A DNA stretch of 6,613 bases from Porticoccus sp964608185 (GTDB taxonomy: Bacteria; Pseudomonadota; Gammaproteobacteria; Pseudomonadales; Porticoccaceae): positions 1 to 6,613 of the forward strand of contig CAZSMR010000048.1 of assembly GCA_964608185.1 (NCBI GenBank), in the 5' to 3' direction. Positions 1 to 6,032 of the stretch are shown piece after piece; position 1 is the first letter of the stretch, and each line of letters starts with the position of its first letter. Below the pieces are notes generated by a model. It was not told the origin of the DNA, searched no databases, and saw only the letters and a program-made list of their open reading frames with translations. The position numbers and the translations under genes were made by a program.

Positions 1-1470
1 GTAATTACAAAGATGGGCCTTAGGTTTTTCAGTAAATCCGTAGTGTTAACTACCGGGACTTTTTTGGGTGGAAAAATACATATAGGGCTTGAAAACAACC
101 CGGGTGGCAGGGCTGGTGACCTGCCTTCTATTAGTCTTGCAAACAGGCTGCGCGAGCTCCCATTCAGGGTTGATCGACTAAAAACAGGAACGCCACCCCG
201 CATAGATGCGAGGTCTGTTGATTTCACTGGATTAGAGGCTCAGTGGGGGGACAAACCAGAACCGATTATGTCTTTTTTAGGAGAGGTATCAGATCACCCT
301 AAACAGGTGTGTTGTTTTATAACACACACAAACACAGAGACCCATGAAATAATAAGAAGCGGCATAGAACGATCGCCTATTTATTCTGGTGTAATCGAGA
401 GTGTTGGTCCACGATATTGCCCTTCGATTGAGGACAAGGTAGTTAGGTTTTCAGATAAACAATCACATCAAATTTTTATAGAACCAGAAGGATTGACGAC
501 TCACGAACTTTACCCGAACGGTATTTCCACCAGTCTGCCCTTCGACATTCAACAAAACTTAGTCAGGTCAATTAAGGGTTTTGAAAACGCACACATAACA
601 AGACCTGGTTATGCTATCGAGTATGATTTTTTTAATCCTCAAGACCTGAGACACTCTTTAGAAACTAAATGTGTAAGCGGTTTATTTTTTGCTGGGCAAA
701 TTAACGGAACAACGGGTTATGAAGAGGCGGGAGCACAGGGTTTATTGGCAGGTGCAAACGCGGGGCTTTTTTCACAAGATAAAGACGCCTTAGTTCTTGG
801 TCGAGATCAGGCTTATATGGGTGTTTTGGTTGATGATCTTATCACTATGGGTACGACAGAGCCCTACAGAATGTTTACAAGTCGAGCAGAGTATCGTTTG
901 CTTTTGAGACAAGATAATGCTGATTTACGCTTAACTGAAATAGGAAGAAGTGTTGGTTTGGTTGGAGAGAAAAGGTGGAAGGTTTTTTGTGATAAAAAAG
1001 AAAAGATTGAGCTTGAACAGCAGCGGCTAAAAAACAGCTGGGTCCAACCGAACTCGCAGTTGGCAAAAAAAATCAGCAATAAAACAAAGTCTCCTTTGTC
1101 CCGAGAGTATAGTTTATTGGATTTACTTAAGAGACCAGAGTTGTCTTACCAGGATATAGTCGGGTTTGATGAGTCTGTTTGTTTGCCAACAGAAATAGCC
1201 GAACAAGTAGAGGTTCAAGCGAAGTACTCTGGCTATATTAATAGACAGCAACAAGAAATAGACAAACTCCGTCGACAGGAAAACACTTTAATTCCAAGGG
1301 GTTTTAATTTTAATCAGATAAGCGGATTATCTAACGAAGTAAAACAAAAATTATCAGATACTCAACCAGAAACTATAGCAAAAGCAGCCCGCATACCTGG
1401 TATAACTCCAGCGGCCACCGCTATTTTGCTGATATACCTAAAAAAAAATTCAACAAAAAAAATCGCCTAA
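1..1470 (+). CDS. mnmG: MnmG (GidA), tRNA uridine-34 carboxymethylaminomethyl-modifying enzyme, 5' end missing
   Basis: FAD-dependent enzyme that works with MnmE to make the (carboxymethyl)aminomethyl group at position 5 of wobble uridine 34 in certain tRNAs; it acts in the cytoplasm. The reading frame is open from base 1 (V-I-T-K-M-G-L...), so the ATG at 13 is internal. The visible 489 residues align by recall with E. coli MnmG (629 aa) from about residue 138, so the N-terminal FAD-binding GxGxxG region lies outside the window. GPRYCPSIEDK puts the conserved catalytic cysteine at visible residue 140 (E. coli Cys277). GRAGD, RLKTGTPPR, EPEGL, YPNGISTSLP and PGYAIEYDFF are all present, and the second FAD-contacting segment GLFFAGQINGTTGYEEAGAQG starts near residue 227. 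The C-terminal helical domain that contacts MnmE and tRNA is complete (SGLSNEV, ITPAA). rsmG follows after three bases, the common gidA-gidB order. The last codons contain runs of nine and eight A. Confidence 0.97.
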   Translation, partial: VITKMGLRFFSKSVVLTTGTFLGGKIHIGLENNPGGRAGDLPSISLANRLRELPFRVDRLKTGTPPRIDARSVDFTGLEAQWGDKPEPIMSFLGEVSDHPKQVCCFITHTNTETHEIIRSGIERSPIYSGVIESVGPRYCPSIEDKVVRFSDKQSHQIFIEPEGLTTHELYPNGISTSLPFDIQQNLVRSIKGFENAHITRPGYAIEYDFFNPQDLRHSLETKCVSGLFFAGQINGTTGYEEAGAQGLLAGANAGLFSQDKDALVLGRDQAYMGVLVDDLITMGTTEPYRMFTSRAEYRLLLRQDNADLRLTEIGRSVGLVGEKRWKVFCDKKEKIELEQQRLKNSWVQPNSQLAKKISNKTKSPLSREYSLLDLLKRPELSYQDIVGFDESVCLPTEIAEQVEVQAKYSGYINRQQQEIDKLRRQENTLIPRGFNFNQISGLSNEVKQKLSDTQPETIAKAARIPGITPAATAILLIYLKKNSTKKIA

Positions 1471-1473
1471 TAC

Positions 1474-2106
1474 ATGAAAAAAGAACTAGTAAATCTTCTT
1501 GAGTTTGGTTTGAGAGAACTCAACCTCACGGTCGATGTTCATCAAACCAAACTATTGCTAGAGTATCTTCAGATTTTATTAAAATGGAATAACGCCTACA
1601 ATTTAACAGCCGTACGTGACCCCAAAGCCATGATGACCGCACATATACTCGATAGTCTTAGTATAGCCCCTTATATTCAAGGAAAAAGTGTTTTAGATGT
1701 TGGAACGGGGGCTGGTTTACCAGGAGTCCCGCTTGCGATTTGCTATCCAGACCACAAGTTTACATTGCTTGACTCAAATGGAAAAAAAATAAGGTTTATA
1801 TTTCAAGTAAAAACTCAACTCGGGTTGAATAATCTAACCGAGATTCAGAGTCGTGCAGAAAAATACCAACCCAAAAAACTTTTCGACGCCGTTACTAGCA
1901 GGGCTTTTGCTTCTTTATCTGATATGGCGAAGACTACCAATCACCTTTTGTCAGAAGGAGGTCGGTTTTATGCAATGAAGGGCGCTCTTCCGACACAAGA
2001 GTTGAGTATGTTACCAAAACATTATAAGGTCGTCGGCTCGCATGAATTATTTGTGCCGGGCATAGAAAACGTCCGGCACCTCATTGAAATAGAATCGTCA
2101 AATTAA
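1474..2106 (+). CDS. rsmG: RsmG (GidB), 16S rRNA guanine-527 N7-methyltransferase
   Basis: SAM-dependent methyltransferase that modifies G527 of 16S rRNA in the small ribosomal subunit; loss in other bacteria is known to give low-level streptomycin resistance. The 210 residues compare with 207 in E. coli. WNNAYNLTAVRDP (38-50) is the family N-terminal signature, and HILDSL follows it. VLDVGTGAGLPG (73-84) is the SAM-binding glycine-rich loop of a Rossmann-fold methyltransferase, and LLDSNGKKIRF is the next conserved strand. SRAFASL (142-148) and GRFYAMKG (163-170) are family motifs. The ATG lies three bases after the mnmG stop and has no clear Shine-Dalgarno sequence: upstream is A-rich. Translational coupling to mnmG is therefore likely (inference). 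mnmG and rsmG share a reading frame, separated by one TAA and one sense codon. A strong hairpin lies inside the last 20 codons. Confidence 0.97.
   Translation: MKKELVNLLEFGLRELNLTVDVHQTKLLLEYLQILLKWNNAYNLTAVRDPKAMMTAHILDSLSIAPYIQGKSVLDVGTGAGLPGVPLAICYPDHKFTLLDSNGKKIRFIFQVKTQLGLNNLTEIQSRAEKYQPKKLFDAVTSRAFASLSDMAKTTNHLLSEGGRFYAMKGALPTQELSMLPKHYKVVGSHELFVPGIENVRHLIEIESSN
2053..2079 (+). other. GC-rich inverted repeat (RNA hairpin) in the 3' end of rsmG
   Basis: GTGCCGG at 2053-2059 is perfectly complementary to CCGGCAC at 2073-2079. The stem extends inward by one G-U and one C-G pair, giving about nine pairs around a nine-base loop (2062-2070). It lies within rsmG codons for the conserved VPGIENVRHL stretch and ends about 35 bases before the parA ribosome binding site. 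No T-run follows, so it is not a classical intrinsic terminator. It may be a processing, stability or attenuation element, or a by-product of coding constraint. The pairing is seen directly; any function is inference. Confidence 0.5.
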
Positions 2107-2114
2107 GCACCTTC

Positions 2115-2128
2115 GAGGAAAGCTTGTG
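2115..2128 (+). promoter_or_regulatory. Ribosome binding site fixing the GTG start of parA
   Basis: GAGGAA at 2115-2120 ends five bases before the GTG at 2126-2128 (seven bases if counted from GAGG). No upstream in-frame ATG competes. The GTG places M-A-T-I-F-T ahead of the Walker A motif, which is the expected N-terminal length for chromosomal Soj/ParA proteins. Confidence 0.75.
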
Positions 2129-2920
2129 GCTACAATATTTACGGTTGCTAACCAAAAGGGTGGTGTGGGTAAAACTACAACCAGTATTAACCTTGCCGCT
2201 TCCCTAGTTAATTATAATAAGCGAGTTTTGTTGGTTGATATGGATCCGCAAGGTAATGCAACCATGGGCAGCGGAATTGATAAATCAGTTTTAGAAACTT
2301 CCGTTCTTGAGGTGTTGGTTGAGGGGACTAGTATAGAACAGGTTGTTCAGAGAAGTGAATCTGGAGGTTATGATTTACTCCCTGCAAACGGAGATTTAAT
2401 AGCAGCTGAAGTTGAGTTACTGGAATTAAAAAATAAAGAAAGTAGATTGAGGCATGCTTTGTTGCGCGTAAAAGACAACTATGATTTTATTATAGTTGAC
2501 TGCCCACCCTCACTAGGCATGTTAACAATTAACTCTTTAGTGTCTTGCGACGGTGTTATTGTACCGATGCAGTGTGAATATTTTGCACTTGAGGGCCTAT
2601 CTGACCTAATCGGCACTATAAAAAAGATCAGCCAGTTTCTTAATCCACAACTTAAACTAGAAGGAATAGTTCGAACAATGTTTGATTCCAGAAATAGCCT
2701 TTCTAACGAGGTAACAGCACAGTTGAATCAGCATTTTGGCCCCCTTATGTATCAGGTGGCTATACCCAGAAACGTAAGGCTGGCAGAAGCCCCGAGTTAT
2801 GGGTTGCCCGCCCTCGTGTACGATAAAAACTCTAAAGGAGCAGTTGCTTATCTTGGTTTGGCTGGCGAAATACTCAGACGAGGTAAAACTAAAGACACCA
2901 ATAACAAGAAAACAGGTTGA
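2126..2920 (+). CDS. parA: ParA (Soj), chromosome-partitioning ATPase
   Basis: Deviant Walker A ATPase that dimerises with ATP, binds DNA non-specifically, and with ParB moves the origin region apart after replication. It is 264 residues from a GTG start. NQKGGVGKTT (9-18) is the deviant Walker A motif with signature Lys11 and phosphate-binding Lys16. VDMDPQGN (37-44) carries the conserved Asp40 (Walker A'), and FIIVDCPPS (121-129) is Walker B with Asp125. Arg189 (FDSRN) and Arg218 (IPRNVRLAEAPS) match the two arginines used by B. subtilis Soj for DNA binding. There is no N-terminal helix-turn-helix domain, so this is the short chromosomal type rather than a plasmid type Ia protein. The last ~12 residues are a polar, lysine-rich tail. 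parB follows three bases after the TGA stop in the same frame, so the pair is surely co-translated. MinD is excluded by the Soj-type VDMDPQGN and IPRNVRLAEAPS motifs and by the parB neighbour. Confidence 0.96.
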   Translation: MATIFTVANQKGGVGKTTTSINLAASLVNYNKRVLLVDMDPQGNATMGSGIDKSVLETSVLEVLVEGTSIEQVVQRSESGGYDLLPANGDLIAAEVELLELKNKESRLRHALLRVKDNYDFIIVDCPPSLGMLTINSLVSCDGVIVPMQCEYFALEGLSDLIGTIKKISQFLNPQLKLEGIVRTMFDSRNSLSNEVTAQLNQHFGPLMYQVAIPRNVRLAEAPSYGLPALVYDKNSKGAVAYLGLAGEILRRGKTKDTNNKKTG

Positions 2921-2923
2921 GAT

Positions 2924-3793
2924 ATGGGAAAAAGAAAAGGTTTGGGAAGAGGCCTTGAAGCCTTGTTGGCCGCAGGTCAAGGGGGCGACTTGAAACCAGG
3001 GGTCGAGCAAACAAGCGAAGAAGTGCTGCGAATAGTCCCAGTAGAATCTTTGATAAGGGGCAAATACCAACCTAGACGCGATATGCTACCAGAGACTCTA
3101 GAAGAGCTGGCTAATTCAATACGAGCACACGGCATCATGCAGCCCCTCGTTGTCAGAAAGCTCGGGCATGAAAAATACGAAATAATTGCTGGAGAAAGGC
3201 GATGGCGCGCTGCACAGTTGGCAGGCCTTGAGGCAGTTCCAGTGCTAATAAAAAATGTCTCAGACGATGCAGCTCTAGCGATGTCTTTAATCGAAAATAT
3301 TCAACGAGAAGACTTGAATTCTATTGAAGAGGCTCAGGCCCTTTGTCGTTTGCAGCAAGAGTTTGAACTGACTCAACAACAGGTGGCTGACGCTGTTAGT
3401 AAATCTCGGAGTACAGTTACCAATCTTATGCGTCTAATGTCTCTGGAAGCGGAAGTACGGAAACTACTTGAACACGGAGATTTAGAAATGGGTCACGCTA
3501 GAGCACTGTTAAGTCTTAGTAGTAAGGTTCAACTGGACGCCGCCAGAGCTGTGGTTGCGAAAAATATGTCGGTAAGACAAACGGAGTCATACGTTAGGGT
3601 ATTATTGCAAGGGAAAAAAGCAAGTATGACGCGCGACCAGTTAAGCCCAGACGTAAAACGCTTAGAAGAAAAGCTTTCTGATCAACTTGGAGCCGTAGTT
3701 GCTATTCAACATAATGCGAAAGGTAAAGGAAAATTGGTTTTAAAATACAACAGTTTAGATGAGTTAGATGGAATTTTAGAACACATTAATTAG
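2924..3793 (+). CDS. parB: ParB (Spo0J), parS-binding partition protein and CTP switch
   Basis: Binds parS sites near the origin, loads as a CTP-dependent sliding clamp and stimulates the ATPase of ParA. It has 289 residues, typical for chromosomal ParB. The N-terminal KRKGLGRGLEALL (3-15) is the short basic peptide that activates ParA. The CTP-binding domain follows, with box I GERRWRA (90-96) and box II ENIQREDLN (124-132). A helix-turn-helix DNA-binding region (LTQQQVADAVSKSRSTV, about 149-165) and the RLMSL and GHARALLSL segments form the central parS-reading domain. The C-terminal ~40 residues (VKRLEEKLSDQLGAV... to the end) match the dimerisation domain. The ATG is three bases past the parA stop. 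Its only Shine-Dalgarno candidate is a weak AGG at 2914-2916 inside parA, which suggests coupling. No consensus parS was found in this window. Confidence 0.96.
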   Translation: MGKRKGLGRGLEALLAAGQGGDLKPGVEQTSEEVLRIVPVESLIRGKYQPRRDMLPETLEELANSIRAHGIMQPLVVRKLGHEKYEIIAGERRWRAAQLAGLEAVPVLIKNVSDDAALAMSLIENIQREDLNSIEEAQALCRLQQEFELTQQQVADAVSKSRSTVTNLMRLMSLEAEVRKLLEHGDLEMGHARALLSLSSKVQLDAARAVVAKNMSVRQTESYVRVLLQGKKASMTRDQLSPDVKRLEEKLSDQLGAVVAIQHNAKGKGKLVLKYNSLDELDGILEHIN

Positions 3794-3864
3794 GTGTTCA
3801 TATTACAAAAATTAATAAAACAGATACTATTTCTGAAAAAATTACTTACTAACTAAGCACTTTA

Positions 3865-3884
3865 GATCAAAGATATCTTGAATC
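3865..3884. promoter_or_regulatory. Imperfect 20-bp palindrome overlapping the -35 of the atp promoter
   Basis: A dyad centred between 3874 and 3875 has a perfect 10-bp core, AAGATATCTT (3870-3879). Outside it, GAT at 3865-3867 mirrors ATC at 3882-3884, so eight of ten base pairs are symmetric over 20 bp. It covers the -35 hexamer at 3878-3883, the position expected of a repressor operator or a site for a promoter-proximal regulator. I do not recognise it as the site of a known factor, and short AT-rich palindromes can arise by chance. Confidence 0.3.
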
Positions 3885-3906
3885 TACTCTTGGTACTATC
3901 TATAAT
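3878..3906 (+). promoter_or_regulatory. Sigma70-type promoter of the atp operon
   Basis: The -35 hexamer TTGAAT (3878-3883; four of six bases match TTGACA) is followed by a 17-bp spacer and a perfect -10 TATAAT (3901-3906). Transcription would start near 3912-3914, giving a leader of about 40 bases before the atpI ATG at 3954. It sits in the only large intergenic gap and directly upstream of the ATP synthase genes, where the atp operon promoter lies in related bacteria. There is no TGn extended -10. Confidence 0.8.
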
Positions 3907-3953
3907 TGCCGGCGTTTTTATGAGTAATGTGTTTCCAAACAGACTGGTAACAA

Positions 3954-4337
3954 ATGAAAACTACTATAGAGGCTCCGCCAGTAAGCCAGATAACAAAGAC
4001 GCAAGTAACGATTTTGCTTGTTGCAGTGGTGGCATTAGCACCATTAGATACAACGATTTCTTTTTCAGTGTTGATTGGCGGGATAATACAAATAGTGCCA
4101 CAAGCCTATTTTTCTCTTTTGGCCTTTCGATATATTGGGGCTCAACAAGCGCCGAAAATAGTACAGGCTATGCAGAAAGGAGCGTCAGGAAAATTATTAC
4201 TAACCGCGATTTTATTCGGTTTGTCGTTCAGTTTTCTTAGCCCGCTGGATGTGAGAGTATTATTTCTTACATATTGTTTGATGATAATTATTCAATGGTT
4301 TTGCGCTGCCAAAGCTGTAAACCAAAACGAACGTTAA
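3954..4337 (+). CDS. atpI: AtpI, F1Fo ATP synthase assembly protein (subunit I)
   Basis: Small inner-membrane protein encoded first in many atp operons. In other bacteria it helps assemble the c-ring and is not part of the finished enzyme. The 127 residues match the usual family length. Four hydrophobic segments are visible at about 17-32, 34-55, 80-98 and 101-119. The conserved core GGIIQIVPQAYFSLLAFRYIGAQ (about 37-59) and the charged loop leading into GASGKLLLTAILFGLSF are typical of gammaproteobacterial AtpI. ATG 3954 is the first possible start after an in-frame TAA at 3948-3950. The upstream GGTAAC is a poor ribosome binding site, which fits low expression of this gene relative to the structural subunits. 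It is followed 23 bases later by atpB. AtpI is poorly conserved, so the call rests on topology, core motif and position together. Confidence 0.92.
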   Translation: MKTTIEAPPVSQITKTQVTILLVAVVALAPLDTTISFSVLIGGIIQIVPQAYFSLLAFRYIGAQQAPKIVQAMQKGASGKLLLTAILFGLSFSFLSPLDVRVLFLTYCLMIIIQWFCAAKAVNQNER

Positions 4338-4360
4338 CTTAGTTGTTCTGAGAGATTTTA

Positions 4361-5224
4361 ATGGCAGGTGATACAGAACTAACGTCAACAAGCTACATTC
4401 AACACCATTTGACTAACTTAACTTTTGGTCAAACGGAAAATGGATGGGGATTTGCGCATACTGCTCAAGAAGCCTCAGAAATGGGATTCATGGCCGTTAA
4501 TGTTGACAGCTTAGCTTGGTCTGTTGGACTTGGACTCTTATTTGCTTTCTTGTTCAGGCTGGCTGCTAGTCGAACAACAAGTGGTGTGCCGGTTGGTTTT
4601 CAGAATTTTATAGAAATGATGGTTGAATTTGTAGATGGCACAGTTAAAGATAGTTTTCATGGACATAACCCCTGGATTGCTCCCATCGCACTTACCATTT
4701 TTGTTTGGGTCTTTTTTATGAATCTTATGGATTTGATCCCCGTTGATTTTATTCCGCACCTTTTTGAAATGAGTGGCGTACCTTTTCAAAAAATAGTTCC
4801 TTCCACAGATCCAAACATTACCTTGGGTATGGCTTTGGCAGTATTTAGTATGATTCTTTATTACAGTGTAAAAGTAAAAGGCATCAGTGGGTTTGTGGGT
4901 GAACTCACGCTTCAGCCTTTCGCCGCAAAAAATCCAATCGTACAAGCCGTGTTTGTGCCCATTAATCTTGCCCTTGAATTAGTTGGTTTGCTGGCAAAAC
5001 CTTTTTCACTTGGACTAAGATTGTTTGGTAACATGTATGCGGGCGAGATGATCTTTATTTTAATTGCCATTATGTATATGAGTGGTAGCTTAGTTTTAGG
5101 CGCTTTTGGTGGAGTGTTGCAGCTTGGTTGGGCAATCTTCCATATTTTGATTATCACCTTACAAGCGTTTATTTTCATGGTGTTAACCGTTGTATACTTA
5201 GGTATGGCACACGAGAATCACTAA
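4361..5224 (+). CDS. atpB: AtpB, ATP synthase Fo subunit a
   Basis: Stator membrane subunit that forms the two proton half-channels beside the c-ring. It has 287 residues (E. coli 271). The ATG follows a GAGAGA ribosome binding site at 4350-4355. Hydrophobic segments lie at about 50-69, 106-127, 154-171, 196-240 and 247-282. SLGLRLFGNMYAGE holds the essential arginine at residue 220 (E. coli Arg210), with Asn224 and Glu229 (E. coli Asn214, Glu219). FHILIITLQAFIFMVLTVVYL supplies His261 and Gln268 (E. coli His245, Gln252). HNPWIAPIALTIFVWVF and NLMDLIPVD are further family motifs. The N-terminus, with TSYIQHHLTNL near the start, is of the gammaproteobacterial kind. All channel residues I checked are present, so the protein should be functional. 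atpE follows after 36 bases. Confidence 0.97.
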   Translation: MAGDTELTSTSYIQHHLTNLTFGQTENGWGFAHTAQEASEMGFMAVNVDSLAWSVGLGLLFAFLFRLAASRTTSGVPVGFQNFIEMMVEFVDGTVKDSFHGHNPWIAPIALTIFVWVFFMNLMDLIPVDFIPHLFEMSGVPFQKIVPSTDPNITLGMALAVFSMILYYSVKVKGISGFVGELTLQPFAAKNPIVQAVFVPINLALELVGLLAKPFSLGLRLFGNMYAGEMIFILIAIMYMSGSLVLGAFGGVLQLGWAIFHILIITLQAFIFMVLTVVYLGMAHENH

Positions 5225-5248
5225 TTATTTCAACTAACTTTAGTTATT

Positions 5249-5263
5249 AGGAGAGTAAAAATG
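5249..5263 (+). promoter_or_regulatory. Strong ribosome binding site of atpE
   Basis: AGGAGAG at 5249-5255 precedes the ATG at 5261 with seven bases after AGGAG. It is the best Shine-Dalgarno sequence in the window and is preceded by an AT-rich stretch with little stable structure. The c subunit is needed in many copies per enzyme, and in E. coli the atpE initiation region is a known translational enhancer. This layout fits the same strategy. It also selects ATG 5261 over the in-frame ATG at 5273. Confidence 0.75.
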
Positions 5264-5500
5264 GGACTTATCATGATCGCAGCTGCAATTATGGTTGGAT
5301 TTGGGGCACTTGGTGCTGCAGTAGGTATGGGTTTATTGGGCGGCAAATTGCTGGAAGGCACAGCTCGTCAACCAGAGCTAGGGCCTATGCTTCAGGGAAA
5401 AATGTTTTTGTTAGCAGGCTTAATTGACGCGATTCCAATGATTGGTGTTGGTATTGGAATGTATCTAATCTTTGCTGTTGCTCCAGGCGTAGCAGGTTAA
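5261..5500 (+). CDS. atpE: AtpE, ATP synthase Fo subunit c (proton-type)
   Basis: Two-helix hairpin protein that builds the rotating c-ring in the inner membrane. The length is 79 residues, as in E. coli. The first helix carries the glycine/alanine-rich packing motif GFGALGAAVGMGLLGG (13-28). The polar loop ARQPEL (35-40) contains the Arg-Gln-Pro that contacts the central stalk. In the second helix GLIDAIPMIGVGIG (53-66), Asp56 is the proton-carrying carboxylate (E. coli Asp61). The sequence has Asp rather than Glu and lacks the glutamine/serine ligand pattern I associate with sodium-binding rings, so a proton-driven enzyme is inferred. The C-terminus ends in a short PGVAG tail. A 49-base gap separates it from atpF. 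Confidence 0.98.
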   Translation: MGLIMIAAAIMVGFGALGAAVGMGLLGGKLLEGTARQPELGPMLQGKMFLLAGLIDAIPMIGVGIGMYLIFAVAPGVAG

Positions 5501-5538
5501 TTTTGATATCTATGCTCTTAACTGACAACAAACACTAC

Positions 5539-5552
5539 GAGGTGTTGGTGTG
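5539..5552 (+). promoter_or_regulatory. Ribosome binding site fixing the GTG start of atpF
   Basis: GAGGTG at 5539-5544 lies five bases before GTG 5550-5552. That start gives M-N-I-N-L-T-L-I-G-Q and a protein of exactly 156 residues, the E. coli subunit b length. The overlapping GTG at 5548 is in another frame and runs into the TGA at 5551-5553 immediately. Confidence 0.75.
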
Positions 5553-6020
5553 AATATAAACCTAACCCTAATCGGACAGTCAATTTCCTTTTTGTTCTTT
5601 ATTTGGTTCTGCAAGAATTTTGTATGGACAGCTATAATAAGCTCAATGGAAGAAAGGCAGCAAAAAATAGCAGACGGTCTAGAGGCAGCAGATAAAGCTA
5701 CTCGTGACCTCGAGGTCGCACAAGATAAGGTATCGGAAAAACTAAAAGATGCCAAGAAAAAAGCTACGGCAATTATCGAGCAAGCTAACAAACGAGCGAG
5801 CCAAATAGTTGATGACGCAAAAAGTCAGGCTAAAATAGAGGCTGATCGAATAAAAGCTGGTGCTAAAGCCGAGATTGATATGGAAGTAAATAGAGCGAAA
5901 GAAGAGTTGCGAAGCAAGGTTGCAGTTCTGGCCTTGGCTGGCGCTGAGAAAATTCTGAAAGCTAACATTGATGAAAAAGCTAATACTGCTCTAGTCAATG
6001 ATTTAGCATCGCAGCTTTAA
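5550..6020 (+). CDS. atpF: AtpF, ATP synthase Fo subunit b (peripheral stalk)
   Basis: Dimeric stator stalk that holds F1 to subunit a. It has 156 residues, the same as E. coli b. There is one N-terminal membrane segment (about 4-26, LTLIGQSISFLFFIWFCKNFVW), then a long charged helix rich in Lys, Glu and Ala over roughly 30-135 that forms the right-handed coiled coil. MEERQQKIADGLEAAD (about 32-47) corresponds to the tether region, with Arg36 conserved. ATAIIEQANKRASQIVDDAK and RAKEELRSKVAVLALAGAEKIL are the dimerisation and delta-binding parts. Translation starts at GTG. It lies between atpE and atpH, 12 bases before the latter. Only one b gene is seen and no b' duplicate, as in other gammaproteobacteria. 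Confidence 0.97.
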   Translation: MNINLTLIGQSISFLFFIWFCKNFVWTAIISSMEERQQKIADGLEAADKATRDLEVAQDKVSEKLKDAKKKATAIIEQANKRASQIVDDAKSQAKIEADRIKAGAKAEIDMEVNRAKEELRSKVAVLALAGAEKILKANIDEKANTALVNDLASQL

Positions 6021-6032
6021 GAGGGGTGTGAT

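Larger units (their letters stand above)
3794..3953 (+). promoter_or_regulatory. parB-atpI intergenic region, atp operon control region
   Basis: This 160-bp gap is the only sizeable non-coding stretch in the window. Its first ~80 bases are very AT-rich and hold only weak dyads (CAGA/TCTG near 3821-3835; CTAA/TTAG near 3853-3865). None has a GC-rich stem plus T-run, so no intrinsic terminator for parB can be called. The second half carries a strong promoter and a palindrome, listed separately. The leader before atpI contains a short dyad, TGTTT-CC-AAACA (3930-3941), that looks superficially like collapsed parS half-sites but lacks the central CACGTG. Confidence 0.7.

Noticed and set aside
1611..1626. 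TACGTGA within rsmG as a diverged parS
   Set aside because: Only the core ACGTGA matches; the flanks do not match the TGTTTC/GAAACA arms and it lies in conserved codons.
2641..2649. TAATCCACA as a DnaA box
   Set aside because: It is a single 8/9 match to TTATCCACA, with the mismatch at the conserved second T. It lies inside parA coding sequence with no cluster of other boxes or AT-rich unwinding element, so it is not evidence of an origin here.
2657..3070. 137-codon antisense frame across the parA-parB junction
   Set aside because: It lies wholly opposite two well-conserved genes, has no recognisable motif and no upstream signals. The other antisense frames (864-1079, 4538-4945, 4912-5178, 5510-5791, 6149-6544, 6330-6554) are rejected for the same reason.
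3803..3830. Second promoter TTACAA / TACTAT upstream of the main atp promoter
   Set aside because: Only three of six and four of six bases match consensus, with a 16-bp spacer; this is easily expected by chance in such AT-rich DNA.
3821..3865. Weak dyads after parB as an intrinsic terminator
   Set aside because: The stems are four pairs, AT-rich and without a following T-run, so they should not terminate transcription.
3930..3941. TGTTTCCAAACA as a parS site
   Set aside because: The outer arms resemble parS, but the central CACGTG is absent and the site is four bases too short.
3878..4240. 120-codon frame from a TTG overlapping atpI, with a hydrophobic first dozen residues
   Set aside because: The TTG is the -35 hexamer of the atp promoter, no ribosome binding site precedes it, and most of the frame is atpI read in another frame. 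The later product is low-complexity and Ser/Asn-rich, unlike a real protein.
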